DNA of 64,000 bases, taken from positions 40,042 to 104,041 of the forward strand of contig JAEUIE010000010.1 of the NCBI GenBank assembly GCA_016795155.1, in the 5' to 3' direction. Origin of the DNA: Planctomycetia bacterium (lineage in GTDB: Bacteria; Planctomycetota; Planctomycetia; Gemmatales; HRBIN36). This document shows positions 1 to 8,929 of the stretch, piece after piece. A program made the position numbers and the translations under genes. The notes under the pieces are model-generated. The model saw only the letters and a program-made list of their open reading frames with translations. It did no database searches and was not told where the DNA came from. Every line of letters starts with the position of its first letter. The stretch's first letter is position 1.

Positions 1-623
1 GCCCATCCAAGAACGATGACGACTTCATGATCAGCCACACGTACATCAAGTACTGGCCGGTGGAATATCATGCCCAGTCAGCGGTCGATGCGATCTTGCA
101 ACTGCGTCCGCAGGTGGGCGACTGGAAGAACGTCGAAAAGATTGACATTCACACGTTCGATGCTGCGGTCGATATCATCGGCAAAGATCCGGAGAAGTAT
201 CGTCCCACCACACGCGAGACGGCAGATCATTCCATGCCTTACTGTGTCGCAGTGGCGTTGATTGAAGGCGATGTGGGTCTGGACAGCTTCGATGATGCTC
301 ACCTAAAGAATGCTCCACTGATTGAACTGACCAACAAGGTGAAACTGCATCGCGATGCCTCTGCCAACGCACGTTATCCCAAGAGTATTCCCAACAAGTT
401 GACCGTGACGATGCGCGATGGCAAGACACATGTGCTGGAAGTGGTGAATCCACCCGGACATGCCTTGAACAAAATGACCGATGCCCAGGTGGAAAAGAAG
501 TTCCGAGCCTGTGCACTGGCCAAGTTTGGTGAAACGAAAGTTGCAGCGATCGTGAAGAACACGCTGGCAATGGATACGCTTGGCGCCGGCGCTGCGAAAA
601 CGATGATCGGTTGGTTTGCGTAA
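1..623 (+). CDS. MmgE/PrpD family protein, 3' part (5' end outside window)
   Basis: This is the C-terminal part of a 2-methylcitrate dehydratase-like protein. The MmgE/PrpD family contains PrpD of the methylcitrate (propionate) cycle and many dehydratases or decarboxylases of uncertain substrate. The frame is already open at base 3, before the first ATG at 27, so the true start lies to the left. The segment IKYWPVEYHAQSAVDA matches the family's conserved lid-domain region, followed by the usual alpha/beta C-terminal domain with a VVNPPGHALNKM stretch. About 205 of a usual 450-500 residues are present. The exact substrate cannot be told from this half. The stop is followed by a palindromic repeat block rather than another gene. 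Confidence 0.85.
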   Translation, partial: PSKNDDDFMISHTYIKYWPVEYHAQSAVDAILQLRPQVGDWKNVEKIDIHTFDAAVDIIGKDPEKYRPTTRETADHSMPYCVAVALIEGDVGLDSFDDAHLKNAPLIELTNKVKLHRDASANARYPKSIPNKLTVTMRDGKTHVLEVVNPPGHALNKMTDAQVEKKFRACALAKFGETKVAAIVKNTLAMDTLGAGAAKTMIGWFA

Positions 624-670
624 CTCGAGCATAGATATGCCCTTTTGCTCTGAAAGAGCCTTCGGTTTTA

Positions 671-822
671 GCCAGGCCCGGAAGGGCCTGGTTTCAAGAA
701 CGCGATATGGAAAGCTCCAACGGAGCGTTCGAGCCTTGGAGTACTTCTCTTCTCGATACGAGCGCTCCGTTGGAGCTTGAGATAATTTCTCAACTCGCCA
801 CCAGGCCCTTCCGGGCCTGGCT
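671..822. repeat. Nested inverted repeat (REP-like element)
   Basis: Outer arms GCCAGGCCCGGAAGGGCCTG (671-690) and the complementary arm near 801-821 enclose inner arms AGCTCCAACGGAGCG (713-727) and CGCTCCGTTGGAGCT (about 762-776). Each outer arm is itself palindromic. The block fills most of the 316-base gap between two genes and has no coding frame I would accept. It looks like a dispersed palindromic element; no mobility gene is present. Confidence 0.75.
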
Positions 823-939
823 AACATCGGTGGCTCCTTTGGAGCCGGGCAGCATGCATGCTTATCCGAGAGCGTCTAAGAAAAGGAAACACTCTCTCAC
901 CAGAGGAAAGGAGAGAAAACGAGAATCATTTCCATTTGC

Positions 940-1971
940 TCACACCCCTATGGCATCCGCCAACTTGAGCAGCAATTCATCATGCACGATGACTTGTTCA
1001 ATCAAGGCTGCGCCCCGTTCGGTGGCTTTCTCCGGTTCCAGGTAATGATCCCCCATTAATTCGGGCAAGGATCGGCTTGGCTTCTCACCCGTCAGATGCA
1101 GCAGGTGCCTGACCGTTTCGGTCCACTGAGCGCTGTCTTTGATGATGCCCAGTTGTTCAATGAGGTAGCTCAATGCATAGAGCAGCGGTGCTGGGATAAT
1201 GATGGGCACATCATCCGCTTCCGGTTCAGGCAACTGATTAAAGGGATTGTTGATGATGGCAGGCGTGAGGTAGCGTTCCCAATCATCCGGCGGGGCAGCT
1301 TCCTTATCGAGAACGAAGGCTCCTTCCATCGCACCGAAATAAATGCTGATCCAGCGTACTTCCCGCCGGGCTTCATGCAACCCATCTTCAATATGGGTCA
1401 GGTCGAGTTCCAGAATGGTATGATGCAGCGACTTCAAATCCTTCATGAGCCATTTGCGCAGTGCTTTAGCTTCCTTGGCGGGTGAAAGCCAATCAACGGC
1501 TTTGAGTTTTTTGGCGAATTTGACAGGCAGCAGATCGTTGCCATCGTGATATCGGCAGGCAATCCAATCCTGCGATTGAATCCAGGCCCAGGCCCGGCCG
1601 GTGGCATCAATGGTCCGCTCCCGTGCCAGTTGGGCTACTCCTGCAGGCAATGACCATGCTTGGTACTGTTTGGTCAATGCAGTCCAGAAATCAATAAGCC
1701 CCAGGGCGTCTTCTACAATCTTCGATTCGAGTCTGATGCGGGCAAACAGTTTGTCATCCAGATCGAGCTTGCCGTATACTCGAGCCAACCCCTGCAGCAT
1801 GAACATGGGAGCACGAGTGTTGCTCTGAAAGAGAATCTGAGCAGGGGAAACATCCTGATTCAGGGCATCGGCTTCCTGCAGCAGTTGTTGAAACTGAGCC
1901 AGGTGTTTAAGAAACCGGCGGCGGGCATGCGGGCCTTTAATGGCTAAGGTAGTATTTTCGGTACTAGTCAT
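940..1971 (-). CDS. Conserved hypothetical protein (about 343 aa)
   Basis: I do not recognise this family. The product is soluble, mostly helical by eye, with no signal peptide or membrane segment. It has many Trp residues (for example RAWAWIQSQDWIACRYHD) and a proline-rich loop with PIIIPAPLLYALSYL near residue 265. A start at ATG 1971 is preferred because GTGAG lies about 7 bases upstream; a GTG at 1983 would add four residues. The gene is divergent from ybaK and follows the repeat block on its 3' side. No function is proposed. Confidence 0.7.
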   Translation of the reverse strand: MTSTENTTLAIKGPHARRRFLKHLAQFQQLLQEADALNQDVSPAQILFQSNTRAPMFMLQGLARVYGKLDLDDKLFARIRLESKIVEDALGLIDFWTALTKQYQAWSLPAGVAQLARERTIDATGRAWAWIQSQDWIACRYHDGNDLLPVKFAKKLKAVDWLSPAKEAKALRKWLMKDLKSLHHTILELDLTHIEDGLHEARREVRWISIYFGAMEGAFVLDKEAAPPDDWERYLTPAIINNPFNQLPEPEADDVPIIIPAPLLYALSYLIEQLGIIKDSAQWTETVRHLLHLTGEKPSRSLPELMGDHYLEPEKATERGAALIEQVIVHDELLLKLADAIGV

Positions 1972-2088
1972 GATGGTACTCACGGATGTAGTGTGTACAG
2001 ACTACAACAGCAGAATGCCGGTCACAAGATGCTAAATGGAACAGACAGCTACGTTTCCCGGTGGTGCAGCCTCACGATTGGAATCACC

Positions 2089-2568
2089 ATGACCCCTGCG
2101 ATCAAGTTGCTGGAACAAGCAGGTGTGCCTTTCCAGGTGCTGACCTACGAACATGATGATGCATGCATGGAGTACGGTCTGGAAGCAGCAGGCAAATTGC
2201 AGGTTGATCCAGCAAGCATGTTCAAAACGCTGGTCGTCAAAAGCGACACTGGCACCTTGGCGATAGCTTTGCTGAGTGTTCAGGACAAAGTCGATCTGAA
2301 AAAGCTGGCCCATGCGTTTGGCACACGGAAAGCTGACTTGGCCGATTCCACGCTGGCGGAGAAGACAACCGGCTATGTCATCGGTGGTATCAGTCCGCTC
2401 GGTGGTCGCAAGAAACTGATGACGTTCATCGACGAAGCGGTGATCCTGGTAGAAACAATTTATGTGAGTGCCGGGAAGCGAGGCATGCAGTTAAAACTGG
2501 CTGCCGACGATCTGATACGTCTTACTGCCGCCAGCGTGGTTCCGCTCGCGGTCGTCAGCCAGGGGTAA
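2089..2568 (+). CDS. ybaK: Cys-tRNA(Pro)/Cys-tRNA(Cys) deacylase YbaK
   Basis: This is a YbaK/EbsC-type trans-editing enzyme, which hydrolyses Cys mischarged onto tRNA-Pro by prolyl-tRNA synthetase. The 159 residues match family length. Diagnostic segments are the start MTPAIKLLEQAGVPF, the FKTLVV strand, the catalytic-lysine region, the STGYVIGGISPLG-like loop (here TTGYVIGGISPLGGRKK) and YVSAGKRGMQL. The frame stays open to 1993, but ATG 2089 gives the canonical N terminus. The last 78 bases overlap the 3' end of the convergent histidine kinase gene, which is unusual and means both C termini share DNA. Confidence 0.93.
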   Translation: MTPAIKLLEQAGVPFQVLTYEHDDACMEYGLEAAGKLQVDPASMFKTLVVKSDTGTLAIALLSVQDKVDLKKLAHAFGTRKADLADSTLAEKTTGYVIGGISPLGGRKKLMTFIDEAVILVETIYVSAGKRGMQLKLAADDLIRLTAASVVPLAVVSQG

Positions 2569-3927
2569 CGACACCAGGAAGCTGCTGCCTTGCCCCAACT
2601 GGCTCTGCACTTCGATGGTGCCACCCTGGGCTTGCACCAGGTGTTTGACAATGCTGAGCCCTAGTCCGGTGCCGGGGTCTTGGCGGTCGCGGGCACGATC
2701 CGCACGGAAGAAACGTTCAAAAATGCGAGGCAGGTCTTTCTCGGCAATGCCGAACCCGTTGTCCTTGATCTCAAACCGGGCGTAGCCTGGCACCTTGGAG
2801 GCTTTTAAGGTGATGGTGCCTTCTTCCGGCGTGTACTTGATGGCGTTGTCAACCAGGTTATCGAGAATCTGATCGAGCGCGAGATCATCTGCCAGGGCTT
2901 CGACAGGCTGGCTGCCTTCAGCGAGGATGAGTTGCTGGCGACGGGCTTGCGTGCGATGTTCAAACCGCTGGATGCAGGCTTCGAGTGCGGGGATGAGCGG
3001 AGTCGCAGTCAATTCAATGCTCTGCTGACCAGTTTCAATGCGGGACAGTTCCAGTAGATCGTTTACCAGTCGATTGAGACGATCTACATTCTCGTTAATA
3101 CGTGCCAGGAAGTTCACATTGTGCTTGGGGTCATGCAAGGCGCCATCAAGCAGCGTCTCCACGGTGGCCTGCATGGCAGCGAGTGGTGTTTTCAGTTCGT
3201 GTGAAACGTTGGAGAAAAAGTCCTGCCGCATCCGTTCCAGGCGGTGCATATCGGTGACATCGTGCAGCACCAGCACCGCGCCGCTGCGCTGATTGCGGGT
3301 CAATTTCATCGCCTGCATACGCACCTTGCGGTCGGAAGGCAGATCGAAAACCTGTCCCTGGTTGGGGTCCGGTTCATCTTTCAGGATAGCTTCCGCCGTT
3401 TCCACGATGTTTCGTTGTCTGATGACTTCCCACAGTTTGCGTCCGACGACAGCATTGGGTTGCAGCTTAAACAGTTTGCAGGCAGCTTCGTTGATGAACT
3501 GCACTTTTTCATCCGGGTTGATGACGATGACGCTTTCGATCATCGAGCGAAGCACGGTGCGTGAGAGGTCACGTTCCTGACCATGCCGGGTCAGGTGTTG
3601 TTGCAGTTCATCCTGCAGAGTATCGATCACCTGGGCGAGAGTGCGGATTTCATCGCGGGTGGAAGAGTTGGCAGGCTCCTGAATCTTGGTAAGTGCCTTG
3701 GCAGCGGCAGCCAGGCGTACCAGCGGAGCCATCATCATGCGGGCAATGAGATAACTGACCACCAGGGCAATGGCGATAAGGATGCCTGCGAGGAACCAGG
3801 GCGATTGCAGCAGAGGCGATTCAGCTTCTGCCAGGGCCTGCTTGAGCGCCGCCGAGGCGAGCAGCAGTGCTGAGAGGAGCAGGCCGTACGACAGGAAGAT
3901 CTTCAGAAACAGTCGGGAACGGAGCAT
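2491..3927 (-). CDS. PhoR-like membrane sensor histidine kinase
   Basis: A two-component sensor of 478 residues. Two membrane segments (about 7-27 and 44-64) enclose a short external loop. They are followed by a HAMP-like linker, a PAS domain (about 125-225), a HisKA domain with phospho-accepting H243 in NVSHELKTPLAAM, and an ATPase domain with N box DNLVDNAIKYTP, G1 DNGFGI, F box FERFFRADRARD and G2 GTGLGLSI. The layout is that of PhoR/WalK phosphate or envelope sensors. No response-regulator gene is adjacent, so the partner is unknown. The 3' end overlaps ybaK by 78 bases, so the basic tail after the G2 box may be an extension gained by loss of an earlier stop. Confidence 0.93.
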   Translation of the reverse strand: MLRSRLFLKIFLSYGLLLSALLLASAALKQALAEAESPLLQSPWFLAGILIAIALVVSYLIARMMMAPLVRLAAAAKALTKIQEPANSSTRDEIRTLAQVIDTLQDELQQHLTRHGQERDLSRTVLRSMIESVIVINPDEKVQFINEAACKLFKLQPNAVVGRKLWEVIRQRNIVETAEAILKDEPDPNQGQVFDLPSDRKVRMQAMKLTRNQRSGAVLVLHDVTDMHRLERMRQDFFSNVSHELKTPLAAMQATVETLLDGALHDPKHNVNFLARINENVDRLNRLVNDLLELSRIETGQQSIELTATPLIPALEACIQRFEHRTQARRQQLILAEGSQPVEALADDLALDQILDNLVDNAIKYTPEEGTITLKASKVPGYARFEIKDNGFGIAEKDLPRIFERFFRADRARDRQDPGTGLGLSIVKHLVQAQGGTIEVQSQLGQGSSFLVSLPLADDRERNHAGGSKTYQIVGSQF

Positions 3928-4045
3928 GAGGGTATTCTAAGTGACGTGTTTTTATCTGCCAGTAAACTTCATGCCTCTTTTAGACAAGTAGAGGTGATAT
4001 GTTAATATGTGTTTGGAGAGCAGATTACCAGATAGGCATCTAGCC

Positions 4046-4414
4046 ATGCTTCGATATTTGTTTTTGTCGATAATCATAGCAGCAGGCTGTTCCTCTGAAG
4101 ATCTGACTAAACCTGTCAAGGTACCACCAAAGACCAGGGCGTGGTCTACCCGCCATGCCCCACTTATCCTCAGTAGTATACCAGTCACTCCGTATCTACG
4201 TTCGGATTTAGAATCCATGCTAATAGGAAAAACCCCAGAAGAAGTAACAATAAAAATCGGTGAACCACATATCCGAATTGATGATACGTGGGAATACAAA
4301 CTACCATCAGTTGACAAAGCAAAACAAAAAACGAGTTATTCGTTTACCATTCACTGGATACACGATAGTGAAAACTGGAACTTAGTGAAAGTCGAGAAGC
4401 TCAGCTTTGAATAG
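4046..4414 (+). CDS. Small lipoprotein, BamE/SmpA-like fold likely
   Basis: Starting at ATG 4046, the product is 122 residues with a lipoprotein signal: MLRYLFLSIIIAAGC with lipobox IAAGC, then SSEDLTKP. The mature part contains MLIGKTPEEVTIKIGEP followed by WEYKLP, the turn and strand pattern seen in BamE/SmpA and related envelope lipoproteins. An upstream in-frame ATG at 4007 would bury the signal peptide and is not favoured. Base composition is more AT-rich than its neighbours. The role is unknown; a periplasmic or outer-membrane anchored assembly factor is a guess from fold only. Confidence 0.6.
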   Translation: MLRYLFLSIIIAAGCSSEDLTKPVKVPPKTRAWSTRHAPLILSSIPVTPYLRSDLESMLIGKTPEEVTIKIGEPHIRIDDTWEYKLPSVDKAKQKTSYSFTIHWIHDSENWNLVKVEKLSFE

Positions 4415-4526
4415 CAGAGAAGTGGGTACTTCTTCTCCCCAAATCTTCAACTACCTGCTTCACAAGACCATCACAATCGGGTACAAGAGACTTTGCACCA
4501 TGGAATGACGCAACAGGATTATCCCC

Positions 4527-5234
4527 TTGATTATCTACCCTGCTATCGATCTCCGTGCAGGCCAGTGTGTTCGGCTCAGGCAAGGCGATTTTCAGCAGGA
4601 AACCGTTTACGGCAACGACCCCGGCCAGATGGCCCTGCATTGGCAAAGCCAGGGTGCCAAGGCATTGCACCTGGTTGATCTCGATGGCGCCAAGGCGGGC
4701 AAGCCAGCAAATCTGCAGGCACTAGAGTCTATTCGCAAAGCAGTCACAATCCCCTTGCAAGTGGGGGGTGGTTTGCGAACAGAAAATGATCTGAACACCA
4801 TCTTTGAACTAGGCATCGAACGTGCCATCCTGGGTTCTCAAGCCTGCAAAGACCCGGCCTGGCTGGCACAGATGGCCCGGCGGTATCCTCAGCGCATTCT
4901 TCTCGGTATCGATGCCAAAAACGGACTGGTCGCTACCGAAGGCTGGCTCGAAGTTTCCTCGATCAAAGCCATCGAACTGGCGATGGACGTCGCATCATTA
5001 CCATTGGCTGGCATCATCTACACCGACATCGCCAAAGACGGCATGATGGCCGGCCCCAATATTGAAGCGCTTGCCGAGATGTCGCACGCCACGCCACTGC
5101 CGCTGATTGCATCGGGTGGCGTGACGACGGCAGACGATGTCTACCGCCTGCGCAATATGAACCTGGCGGGCTGCATCATCGGCCGGGCACTTTACGAAAA
5201 ATCCATTACTCTCCCTCAAATCCTCTCGGAGTAA
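4527..5234 (+). CDS. hisA: HisA, ProFAR isomerase
   Basis: 1-(5-phosphoribosyl)-5-[(5-phosphoribosylamino)methylideneamino]imidazole-4-carboxamide isomerase, the fourth step of histidine synthesis. It is a 235-residue TIM barrel with the two catalytic aspartates, D8 in YPAIDLR and D129 in LLGIDAKNG. It also has phosphate-binding QVGGGLR (about 78-84), the YTDIAKDGMMAGPN loop and IASGGV. The start is TTG at 4527: no ATG or GTG lies in frame nearby, AGGA sits 8 bases upstream, and TTG gives the exact family N terminus. It is followed 5 bases after its stop by an EF-G-like gene, so the two are probably co-transcribed. No other his genes are in the window. Confidence 0.95.
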   Translation: MIIYPAIDLRAGQCVRLRQGDFQQETVYGNDPGQMALHWQSQGAKALHLVDLDGAKAGKPANLQALESIRKAVTIPLQVGGGLRTENDLNTIFELGIERAILGSQACKDPAWLAQMARRYPQRILLGIDAKNGLVATEGWLEVSSIKAIELAMDVASLPLAGIIYTDIAKDGMMAGPNIEALAEMSHATPLPLIASGGVTTADDVYRLRNMNLAGCIIGRALYEKSITLPQILSE

Positions 5235-5239
5235 TCATC

Positions 5240-7405
5240 ATGGCCAGACATCATATGGAAGACGTTCGCAACATTGCGCTGGTGGGGCATGCCGGTGCGG
5301 GAAAGACCACGCTGGCCGACGGCTTGCTCCATCAGGCAAAGGCAGTGGATCGACGTGGTTCGGTAGACGAAGGCACCAGTTTCTCCGATTACGATGAAGA
5401 AGCCAAACGCCGCAAGTTCTCCATCGACAGTACCGTGCTCCATTTTGAAGACCTGGGCAAGTTCATCAACATGATCGATACGCCAGGCTACCCCGATTTT
5501 GTCGGCCAGGCTTTGTGCGGCCTGCACGCTGTCGAAAACGCCTTGATCGTCATCAATGCCACCCGTGGCGTGGAGCCTAACACCCGCAAGCTCTTCCATG
5601 AAGCAGGCAAGCTCGATCTGTGCCGGTTCATTGTCATCAACAAGCTCGATGTGGAAAATGTCGATTTCCAGTCGCTGGTGGATAACATTCGCGAATCGTT
5701 CGGCAAAGGGTGCGTGCTGTTCAATGCACCCATCGAAATGGGACCGGCATTCCGTGGTGTAGTGGAAATCCTCGATCCGCATGGCAACAAGGTGGAAGGG
5801 TGCCCGATTGATCTCAATAAGGCCCGCACGCAGATTGTTGAAGCCATCATCGATGCTGATGAAGGACTGATGGAAAAGTATCTTGCCGAGGGCGATCTGA
5901 AGAATGAAGATGTGCTGCCTGCGTTGCCTAAGGCCATGCATGCCGGCACCATTGTCCCCATGTTCTGCGTGTCTGCCAAGAAGGACATTGGCATGCACGA
6001 CCTGATGGATGACATTGCCAAGTATGGTGTGAACCCGGCTCAGGGGCCGCATCATCAGATTGAAGATGACGAGGATGAAGAGAAGCCCAAGGCCGGTGTT
6101 CATGAGCATGAACTCAAAATTAAGGAAGAAGGCCCGGCTATCGGCCAAATCTTCAAAGTCATCAATGACAAGTATGTTGGTTCACTCAGCTTCATGCGGC
6201 TGTTTGCTGGAAAAATAACGACGGATACGCATTTCTACAATGCCCGCACCGGCAAGCAGGTGCGAGGCGGCGGCATGTTTCTCGTCCAGGGCAAAACCAC
6301 CAAGCCCATGACCGAAGCGGTAGCAGGTGACATTGTCGCTCTGGCCAAAATGGAAGACCTGCATGTGGGTGATACGCTCGGCACCAGTTCCCATGTAGGC
6401 AAGATGCCTCATCCACATTTCCCCACGCCCATGTTCAGCCTCGCCGTGGAACCCAAGAACCGGGGCGACGAGCAGAAGATTTCCCAATCGCTGGCCAAGA
6501 TGACCGAGGAAGACCCGACGTTCAAATCGCATCGCGATCCTGCCACGCATGAACTGGTGGTCAGTGGCATGAGTCCGCTGCATCTGGATGTGATTCAGCA
6601 TCGGCTCAAGTCTCGGTTCAATCTCGAAATCATCACGCATGAGCCGAAGGTGGCCTACCGCGAAACCGTCACCCGCAATGGCGAGGGCAACCACAAGCAC
6701 AAGAAACAATCTGGCGGACGCGGCCAGTTTGGCGAAGTGCACCTGCGCGTTTATCCCTTGCCACGAGAAATCACCTCGGAAGAGCAGTGCAAGAAGGAGT
6801 TCATGAACAAGGCTAAGTTTCCCCATTACCGGGAAGATCATAGCCGCTACGATCCTGCTCATAACTTTGCCTTCATCGATTCGATTGTGGGTGGCACCAT
6901 TCCCAACCAGTTCTTGCCGGCTATCTACAAAGGCTGCCAGGAAGTGCTGGAACGTGGCGCCCTGGCAGGGAACCGCATGCAGGATATCGCGGTGGAAATC
7001 CATTTCGGCAAAGATCATCCGGTGGACAGTTCCGAAGCTGCCTTCAAGACAGCTGGCCGTATTGCCTTCAAGAATGGCATCCTGAATGCCCATGCGGTGT
7101 TGCTCGAACCGATTGTGAGCCTGGAAGTCACGGCGCCGAGCCGGTTTGTCGGCGCTATCCTGGGCGATCTGAACACCAAGCGAGCCCGTGTGGAAGATCA
7201 GGATACCTTACCTGGCGACCTGCAGGTCATTCGGGCGAAAGCACCGCTGGCGGAAGTGATGCGTTACGCTGCCCAACTGGGAAGTATCACACAGGGGCAG
7301 GGGTCGTACTCGATGGAGTTCAGCCATTACGACCAGGTGCCCGGCAACGTGCAGCAACAGATCGTCGCCAAGGCCGGCAAGATTCATCATGAGGATGATG
7401 AATAA
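5240..7405 (+). CDS. Elongation factor G-like GTPase (EF-G paralogue)
   Basis: A 721-residue translational GTPase with the EF-G domain order. The G domain has P-loop GHAGAGKT (16-23), DTPG and NKLD. An acidic insert follows (EDDEDEEKPKAGVHEHE, about 280-296), then domains II-V. The switch I region reads DYDEEAKRRKFSI instead of the canonical RGITI sequence. This marks it as one of the divergent EF-G-like paralogues rather than the main FusA. The exact role of these paralogues varies (translocation, recycling or unknown), so none is assigned. It lies 5 bases after hisA, an odd pairing that may only reflect read-through transcription. Confidence 0.88.
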   Translation: MARHHMEDVRNIALVGHAGAGKTTLADGLLHQAKAVDRRGSVDEGTSFSDYDEEAKRRKFSIDSTVLHFEDLGKFINMIDTPGYPDFVGQALCGLHAVENALIVINATRGVEPNTRKLFHEAGKLDLCRFIVINKLDVENVDFQSLVDNIRESFGKGCVLFNAPIEMGPAFRGVVEILDPHGNKVEGCPIDLNKARTQIVEAIIDADEGLMEKYLAEGDLKNEDVLPALPKAMHAGTIVPMFCVSAKKDIGMHDLMDDIAKYGVNPAQGPHHQIEDDEDEEKPKAGVHEHELKIKEEGPAIGQIFKVINDKYVGSLSFMRLFAGKITTDTHFYNARTGKQVRGGGMFLVQGKTTKPMTEAVAGDIVALAKMEDLHVGDTLGTSSHVGKMPHPHFPTPMFSLAVEPKNRGDEQKISQSLAKMTEEDPTFKSHRDPATHELVVSGMSPLHLDVIQHRLKSRFNLEIITHEPKVAYRETVTRNGEGNHKHKKQSGGRGQFGEVHLRVYPLPREITSEEQCKKEFMNKAKFPHYREDHSRYDPAHNFAFIDSIVGGTIPNQFLPAIYKGCQEVLERGALAGNRMQDIAVEIHFGKDHPVDSSEAAFKTAGRIAFKNGILNAHAVLLEPIVSLEVTAPSRFVGAILGDLNTKRARVEDQDTLPGDLQVIRAKAPLAEVMRYAAQLGSITQGQGSYSMEFSHYDQVPGNVQQQIVAKAGKIHHEDDE

Positions 7406-7420
7406 AAATCATGCGGGTCG

Positions 7421-7460
7421 GGTGCCACGGTTTGCGTGTACTCACGCTAACCGTGCCAAT
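7421..7460. repeat. Short palindromic repeat
   Basis: An inverted repeat with arms CACGGTTTGCGTG and CACGCTAACCGTG around TACT sits in the 90-base convergent gap after the EF-G-like gene. The single mismatch is central. There is no T-run, so it is not a clear intrinsic terminator, though it could stop transcription from either side or be a dispersed palindromic unit. Confidence 0.55.
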
Positions 7461-7496
7461 TCACCGCACAGTTGCTTTTGCGGGCTTACTTTGATG

Positions 7497-8108
7497 TCAC
7501 ATCGCCTCCGACATCCGCGGATAGTCTTCACGAGCCCTATAGAGTGCTTGCCGGGCCATCACAAACCGGGGCATGCGGTAAAGGCTGGAGCGGATGCAAC
7601 CTGCCAGCTCGGCAATCTGTTCATCTGACCAGTCGGGGTGATCTGCCAATGCAGCCAGGACCATCGCTTCCTTGCTGAGTCGTTGACGCTTACTGACTCG
7701 TTGCCGGGTGGGAAAAATCACGAGCGCTGGTTTGTTCTTCTCATCAGCCGGTTCTTCCAGCCAGTACATACCCTTGTCATCGGTACGCAGAATGCCATCC
7801 TGGCGGATGGCATGGCTGGCAAACGCATCGAGTTCCAGCGGCACCATGCGACTGCCTTGCCGATATTGTTCCACCAGATGCCTGATATGATGCGATTCAT
7901 CATCAGAGAAAAGGTAATCGCGACCCCACGCTCGCAGATGCCTGCCACAGGGGCTTAAGCGCAAAGGCTGCAAGCGTTCGAGAATGCGCTGAATGTCGTT
8001 TTGCAAAAACGGATAATGACAGGCACAAAGCTTGGCGAGTTCAGTAGCCAATTGGTAGGCCCGGGCCTTATCGAGCATGGCGCCAGACCAGCGGCGAACT
8101 GCGGACAT
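7497..8108 (-). CDS. Conserved hypothetical protein with C-terminal helix-turn-helix
   Basis: The product is 203 residues from ATG 8108, chosen because GAGG lies 6 bases upstream; the frame runs open to 8180. I do not recognise the family. The middle part contains SDDESHHIRHLVEQYRQGSR and ASHAIRQDGILRTDD. The C-terminal 60 residues (RLSKEAMVLAALADHPDWSD, then EQIAELAGCIRSSLYRMPRF) read as a helix-turn-helix of the kind used in sigma-like or resolvase-like DNA binding. A DNA-binding role is inferred from this alone. It is convergent with the EF-G-like gene. Confidence 0.6.
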   Translation of the reverse strand: MSAVRRWSGAMLDKARAYQLATELAKLCACHYPFLQNDIQRILERLQPLRLSPCGRHLRAWGRDYLFSDDESHHIRHLVEQYRQGSRMVPLELDAFASHAIRQDGILRTDDKGMYWLEEPADEKNKPALVIFPTRQRVSKRQRLSKEAMVLAALADHPDWSDEQIAELAGCIRSSLYRMPRFVMARQALYRAREDYPRMSEAM

Positions 8109-8467
8109 GGTAAACCTCGTGAGCAATGCCAGCCCCTTATATCCAAATCGATTGGACCTGGCGTGGGAAAGAAGACGCATCGTGCATATCCGGGAGTGTA
8201 GCAGATAGGTGTATACTTATATAGTGTACAGGGGAACATTTTCTTGGACGAACAGTAGGATTGAGTTGGATTGCATAAAGCCAGAATCAACTTACGACTT
8301 GCATGCTTGTCACGAAGGCTTGGTTTGTCGGAACCAGGGTGGATACCTTGAGATATTGAGCATCTTTTCTCAAAACGATTACAATGACTGCATCTTCTCC
8401 AGAGGGTTATCAAACTTCATTCACCCCAGAAGATATTTCGACCTTTGAAGAATAGTGAGGCAAGAAC
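8109..8467. other. Intergenic region without a supported gene
   Basis: This 359-base AT-rich stretch separates two divergent genes. A 79-codon plus-strand frame (8209-8448) has a poor start and no recognisable features. A near-palindrome GTATACTTATATAGTGTAC at about 8211-8229 could be part of a promoter or operator. Nothing else stands out. Confidence 0.4.
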
Positions 8468-8923
8468 ATGCATCATCTACTATTGATGTTCACGCTCATT
8501 TCTTTCATTGGACTGGTCATGAGCCTGACAAAGTATTGCTTTTTGCTGGTTGGTTGGGCCGATCCACTTGGTCCATTTTCACGCTGGTTATTTCCCTGGA
8601 TGCTCGTTGGTGTCTGGATACCAGCAATATTAGCGATGGGATGGTTGACTAAAGAACAAAAAGGGAATTGGCAAGTTGCTCTACGCGGATGCCCAAGTTG
8701 GATGCGTTTGCTAATGTACCTGTTCTTTGGATATGCCATATTCAGTTATTTCTTCGTTAAGCCAATAGCGCCACAGCAAGGCCTGCCCCCCGGCGGGAGG
8801 CCGCCAGAAGCAGTGTTGGGGCATACGGGCATGATCATGGCATTTTTTGCAATTGCGACTTGCATTCATTACTCGGCATACCGGGTAATTTCAGTTTCAA
8901 GAAAAGAGATAGGTTCCGAGTAG
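8468..8923 (+). CDS. Small four-helix membrane protein, unknown function
   Basis: A 151-residue protein with four hydrophobic helices at about 4-26, 38-58, 81-97 and 118-138, and a proline/glycine-rich loop (QQGLPPGGRPPEAV) between helices 3 and 4. GAGG lies about 9 bases before ATG 8468. No family is recognised. Codon use and AT content differ a little from neighbours. It is convergent with the nucleotidyltransferase gene, with only 6 bases between stops. Confidence 0.65.
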   Translation: MHHLLLMFTLISFIGLVMSLTKYCFLLVGWADPLGPFSRWLFPWMLVGVWIPAILAMGWLTKEQKGNWQVALRGCPSWMRLLMYLFFGYAIFSYFFVKPIAPQQGLPPGGRPPEAVLGHTGMIMAFFAIATCIHYSAYRVISVSRKEIGSE

Positions 8924-8929
8924 TATTCT

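Noticed and set aside
5216..6148. Long minus-strand frame (310 codons) opposite the EF-G-like gene
   Set aside because: It mirrors a well-supported coding gene on the plus strand, has no ribosome site and its translation shows no known family.
6182..7093. Minus-strand frame of 303 codons opposite the EF-G-like gene
   Set aside because: A shadow frame caused by codon bias of the true gene; no recognisable protein.
8209..8448. Plus-strand frame of 79 codons between two divergent genes
   Set aside because: It has a weak start, no ribosome site, an atypical composition and no motif.
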